Shown one piece after another: positions 62,037 through 64,000 of a stretch of 64,000 nucleotides of DNA. How positions within the stretch are numbered: position 1 is the stretch's first letter; each line of letters opens with the position of its first letter. Made by a program: the position numbers and the translations under genes. A model generated the notes under the pieces. The model ran no database searches. It was given only the letters and a program-made list of their open reading frames with translations, and was not told the origin of the DNA. The stretch is from contig NZ_CANKYH010000002.1 of assembly GCF_947487915.1 (NCBI RefSeq), forward strand, positions 186,001-250,000, given 5' to 3'. Origin of the DNA: an uncultured Serinicoccus sp. Lineage in GTDB: Bacteria > Actinomycetota > Actinomycetes > Actinomycetales > Dermatophilaceae.

Positions 62037-63635
62037 TCAGGCCAGGGCGATGAGATCTTCGTAGTCACGTCCCCACAGGTCCTCGACCCCGTCCGGGAGA
62101 AGCAGGACCCGCTCGGGCTCGAGCGCCTGCACCGCGCCCTCGTCGTGGCTGACCAGGACGACGGCACCCTCGTAGGAACGCAACGCGGACAGCACCTCTT
62201 CCCGGGAGGCGGGATCCAGGTTGTTGGTCGGCTCGTCCAGGAGCAGCACGTTGGCGGCGGACACGACGAGGGTCGCCAGGGCCAGCCGCGTCTTCTCCCC
62301 GCCGGACAGCACGCCGGCCGGCTTGTCGACGTCGTCACCGGAGAAGAGGAAGGAGCCCAGGACCTTGCGGGTCTCGGTCTCGTCGAGGTCCGGGGCGGCC
62401 GACTTCATGTTGTCCAGCACGCTGCGCTGCACGTCCAGGGTCTCGTGCTCCTGGGCGTAGTAGCCGAGCTTGAGCCCGTGCCCGGGCTGGACCTCCCCGG
62501 TGTCCGGGTCGTCGATGCCGGCGAGCAGGCGCAGCAGCGTGGTCTTGCCGGCGCCGTTCAGCCCCAGCACCACCACCTTGGACCCCCGGTCGATCGCCAG
62601 GTCGACATCGGTGAAGATCTCCAGGCTGCCGTAGGACCGGGACAGTCCCTCCGCGGTGAGCGGGGTGCGCCCGCACGACGCGGGGGTCGGGAAGCGCAGC
62701 TTGGCCACCCGGTCGCTCTGCCGCTCCCCCTCGAGCCCGGCCATCATCCGCTCGGCCCGGCGGGCCATGTTCTGGGCGGCGACCGCCTTGGTCGCCTTGG
62801 CCCGCATCTTGTCGGCCTGCGCCAGCAGCGCGGTCGCCTTCTTCTCGGTGTTGGCCCGCTCCCGGTGGCGTCGCCGCTCGTCGGCCTCGCGCTGGGCGAG
62901 ATAGGCCTTCCACCCCATGTTGTAGACGTCCAGGACCTGCCGGTTGGCGTCGAGGTAGAACACCTTGGTCACGACGGTCTCGATGAGGTCGACGTCGTGC
63001 GAGATCACCATGAGCCCGCCGGTGTGGCTCTTGAGGTGCTCGCGCAGCCAGGCGACGGAGTCGGCGTCCAGGTGGTTGGTCGGCTCGTCGAGCAGGAGGG
63101 TGTCGGCGCCGGAGAAGAGGATGCGCGCCAGCTCGATGCGGCGTCGCTGCCCACCGGAGAGGGTGCGCAGGGGCTGCTCCAGCACCCGGTCCGGCAGGCC
63201 CAGGCTGCTGGCGATCGAGGCGGCCTCGGACTCGGCGGCATACCCACCCCGGCTGCTGAACTCCGCGTCCAGCCGGGTGTAGCGCGCCATCGCCCGCTCG
63301 CGCTCCTCGCCGTCGGCGCTGGCCATGGTCTCCTCGGCCCGACGCAACCCGCGGATGATCTCGTCCAGGCCGCGCGCGGACAGGATGCGGTCGCGTCCGA
63401 GCACCTCCAGGTCCCCGGTGCGGGGGTCCTGCGGGAGGTAGCCGATCTGCCCCGTGCGGGTGATGGTGCCGCCCGCCGGCTGCCCCTCACCGGAGAGCAT
63501 CCGGGTGAGGGTCGTCTTGCCCGCTCCGTTGCGACCCACGAGCCCGACCCGGTCCCCCGGGCCGACGCGGAAGGTGACGTCCTCCATGAGCAGGCGGGAG
63601 CCCACGCGGATCTCGACACCGGCTGCGCTGATCAC
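62037..63635 (-). CDS. ABC-F family ATP-binding cassette protein
   Basis: A 532-residue protein with two ABC domains and no membrane segment, typical of ABC-F translation factors that bind the ribosomal E site. Domain 1 Walker A VGRNGAGKTTLT (about 34-45), signature LSGGQRRR; linker (about 240-310) rich in Arg, Lys and Ala, with NMARRAERMMAGLEG; domain 2 Walker A LGLNGAGKTTLL (near 350), signature LSGGEKTR and LLLDEPTNNLD. The GTG at 63635 has an AAGGAG site 7 nt upstream. Whether it is a housekeeping or antibiotic-resistance member cannot be told. Confidence 0.9.
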   Translation of the reverse strand: MISAAGVEIRVGSRLLMEDVTFRVGPGDRVGLVGRNGAGKTTLTRMLSGEGQPAGGTITRTGQIGYLPQDPRTGDLEVLGRDRILSARGLDEIIRGLRRAEETMASADGEERERAMARYTRLDAEFSSRGGYAAESEAASIASSLGLPDRVLEQPLRTLSGGQRRRIELARILFSGADTLLLDEPTNHLDADSVAWLREHLKSHTGGLMVISHDVDLIETVVTKVFYLDANRQVLDVYNMGWKAYLAQREADERRRHRERANTEKKATALLAQADKMRAKATKAVAAQNMARRAERMMAGLEGERQSDRVAKLRFPTPASCGRTPLTAEGLSRSYGSLEIFTDVDLAIDRGSKVVVLGLNGAGKTTLLRLLAGIDDPDTGEVQPGHGLKLGYYAQEHETLDVQRSVLDNMKSAAPDLDETETRKVLGSFLFSGDDVDKPAGVLSGGEKTRLALATLVVSAANVLLLDEPTNNLDPASREEVLSALRSYEGAVVLVSHDEGAVQALEPERVLLLPDGVEDLWGRDYEDLIALA

Positions 63636-63741
63636 GGACGGGCTCCTTCACGGGCGGCGGGCAGCACGGGAACGGCGCTGCGGGAGGGGTCACGCCTCCC
63701 GGACGGCATCGGGATGCGTCGCGTCCTGGGGGGCTGGTGGC

Positions 63742-63748
63742 TAGTCTA
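63742..63748. promoter_or_regulatory. symmetric shared -10 (TAGTCTA), ABC-F / metallopeptidase
   Basis: TAGTCTA contains TAGTCT reading right (63742-63747) and TAGACT reading left (63748-63743), so one 7-bp box could serve both divergent genes, with leaders of about 50 nt (right) and 100 nt (left). The rest of the 63636-63802 gap has no recognised feature. Confidence 0.45.
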
Positions 63749-63802
63749 CGCGGTGAGGCTCCGGTCCCCCGACCGGCGCGGACGAACGGGGACGGAGCAC
63801 CC

Positions 63803-64000
63803 ATGACCTTCAGGGAGAACGCCAACATCGGCGGCGGGCGAGCCCGCCGCGCCGGCGGTGGCGGCAAGGTGGCGGTCGGCGGCGGACTGGGTGCCCTCGT
63901 GCTGGCGCTGGTGGTCATGCTCATGGGCGGTGACCCGGGCCAGGTGCTCGGCTCGCAGCAGGAGGCGGCACCGCAGGCGGAGAATGTCGACCTGGCGGAG
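63803..64000 (+). CDS. YpfJ-type neutral zinc metallopeptidase, N-terminal fragment
   Basis: The first 66 codons of a gene cut by the right edge. The start MTFRENANIGGGRARRAGGGGKVAVGGG followed by one membrane helix (about 25-42) and an acidic MGGDPGQVLG linker is characteristic of the YpfJ/KPN_02809 family of membrane-anchored zinc peptidases. A GGAG site 5 nt before the ATG sets the start. The HEFGH catalytic motif lies outside the window. Confidence 0.8.
   Translation, partial: MTFRENANIGGGRARRAGGGGKVAVGGGLGALVLALVVMLMGGDPGQVLGSQQEAAPQAENVDLAE

Noticed and set aside
60468..63806. A 1112-codon plus-strand open frame
   Set aside because: It is the complement of two ABC protein genes with intact Walker motifs; its translation is low-complexity His/Arg/Gly-rich and matches no family.

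Overview
The window looks like a contiguous chromosomal segment from a very high-GC actinobacterium (Actinomycetota), probably a Micrococcales member near Intrasporangiaceae/Ornithinimicrobiaceae. The phylum call rests on sequence: a Pup conjugation system (pup, dop, pafA, an ARC/Mpa ATPase), mycothiol ligase mshC, an F420-type luciferase-like oxidoreductase, PafB/PafC WYL regulators, many actinobacterial DUFs, and many leaderless genes whose start codon lies 6-8 nt after a TANNNT -10 element. The family-level guess is inference. There is no phage, integrase, insertion sequence, CRISPR array or rRNA; one tRNA (Leu, GAG) is present.

Layout. 1-4247 (minus): pafB-pafC-tatA-tatC-dagK and the 5' end of a helicase. 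4305-7245 (plus): DUF3866 protein, a leaderless 48-codon leader ORF and a CPA1 antiporter. 7275-7989: two covarying hairpins, an FKBP gene and a 5 x 32 bp tandem repeat. 7999-17361 (minus): trmI-mpa-DUF3054-MFS fusion-dop-pup-pafA-FKBP lipoprotein. No prcB/prcA proteasome genes lie between pup and pafA, and the Mpa C-terminus lacks the proteasome-docking tail, so this appears to be a proteasome-independent pupylation system. 17371-20991: site-2 protease, RecB-like nuclease, PAC2 protein and HAD phosphatase. 20941-25866 (minus): mshC with its conserved companions (SCO1664-like kinase fold, DUF3090, histidine phosphatase), an LLM oxidoreductase and a poly-aspartate protein.

25947-39111: DUF5703, an M20 peptidase, then a molybdenum hydroxylase locus of the form II CO-dehydrogenase-like type (coxS-coxL-coxM-coxG) with xdhC, a VWA/MoxR pair (coxE/coxD-like) and a MocA-like nucleotidyltransferase; a DUF6328 membrane protein and an M48 protease lie inside this set. 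39151-45120: a flavin-reductase-fold protein, a pentapeptide-repeat protein, an esterase, a twice-frameshifted leucyl aminopeptidase, an AI-2E family permease and a GltS-like permease. 45257-51988: AarF/UbiB kinase, tRNA-Leu, dinB, PEBP, YbaK, a bile-acid-symporter-family permease and a SpoU methyltransferase. 51985-63635: TSUP permease, ABC ATPase, divergent glgA/glgC, fabI and fabG, DUF3099, SURF1, an ABC exporter and an ABC-F ATPase. The right edge cuts a YpfJ-type zinc metallopeptidase.

The strongest signal unexplained by genes is the octamer GGTATGCC (either strand): I count 44 exact copies, about one per 1.45 kb, where base composition alone predicts about two. The rare Tyr codon TAT occurs mostly inside it. 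Two further themes are divergent gene pairs with abutting or overlapping -10 elements, and short leader ORFs whose stop overlaps the next start (ATGA).
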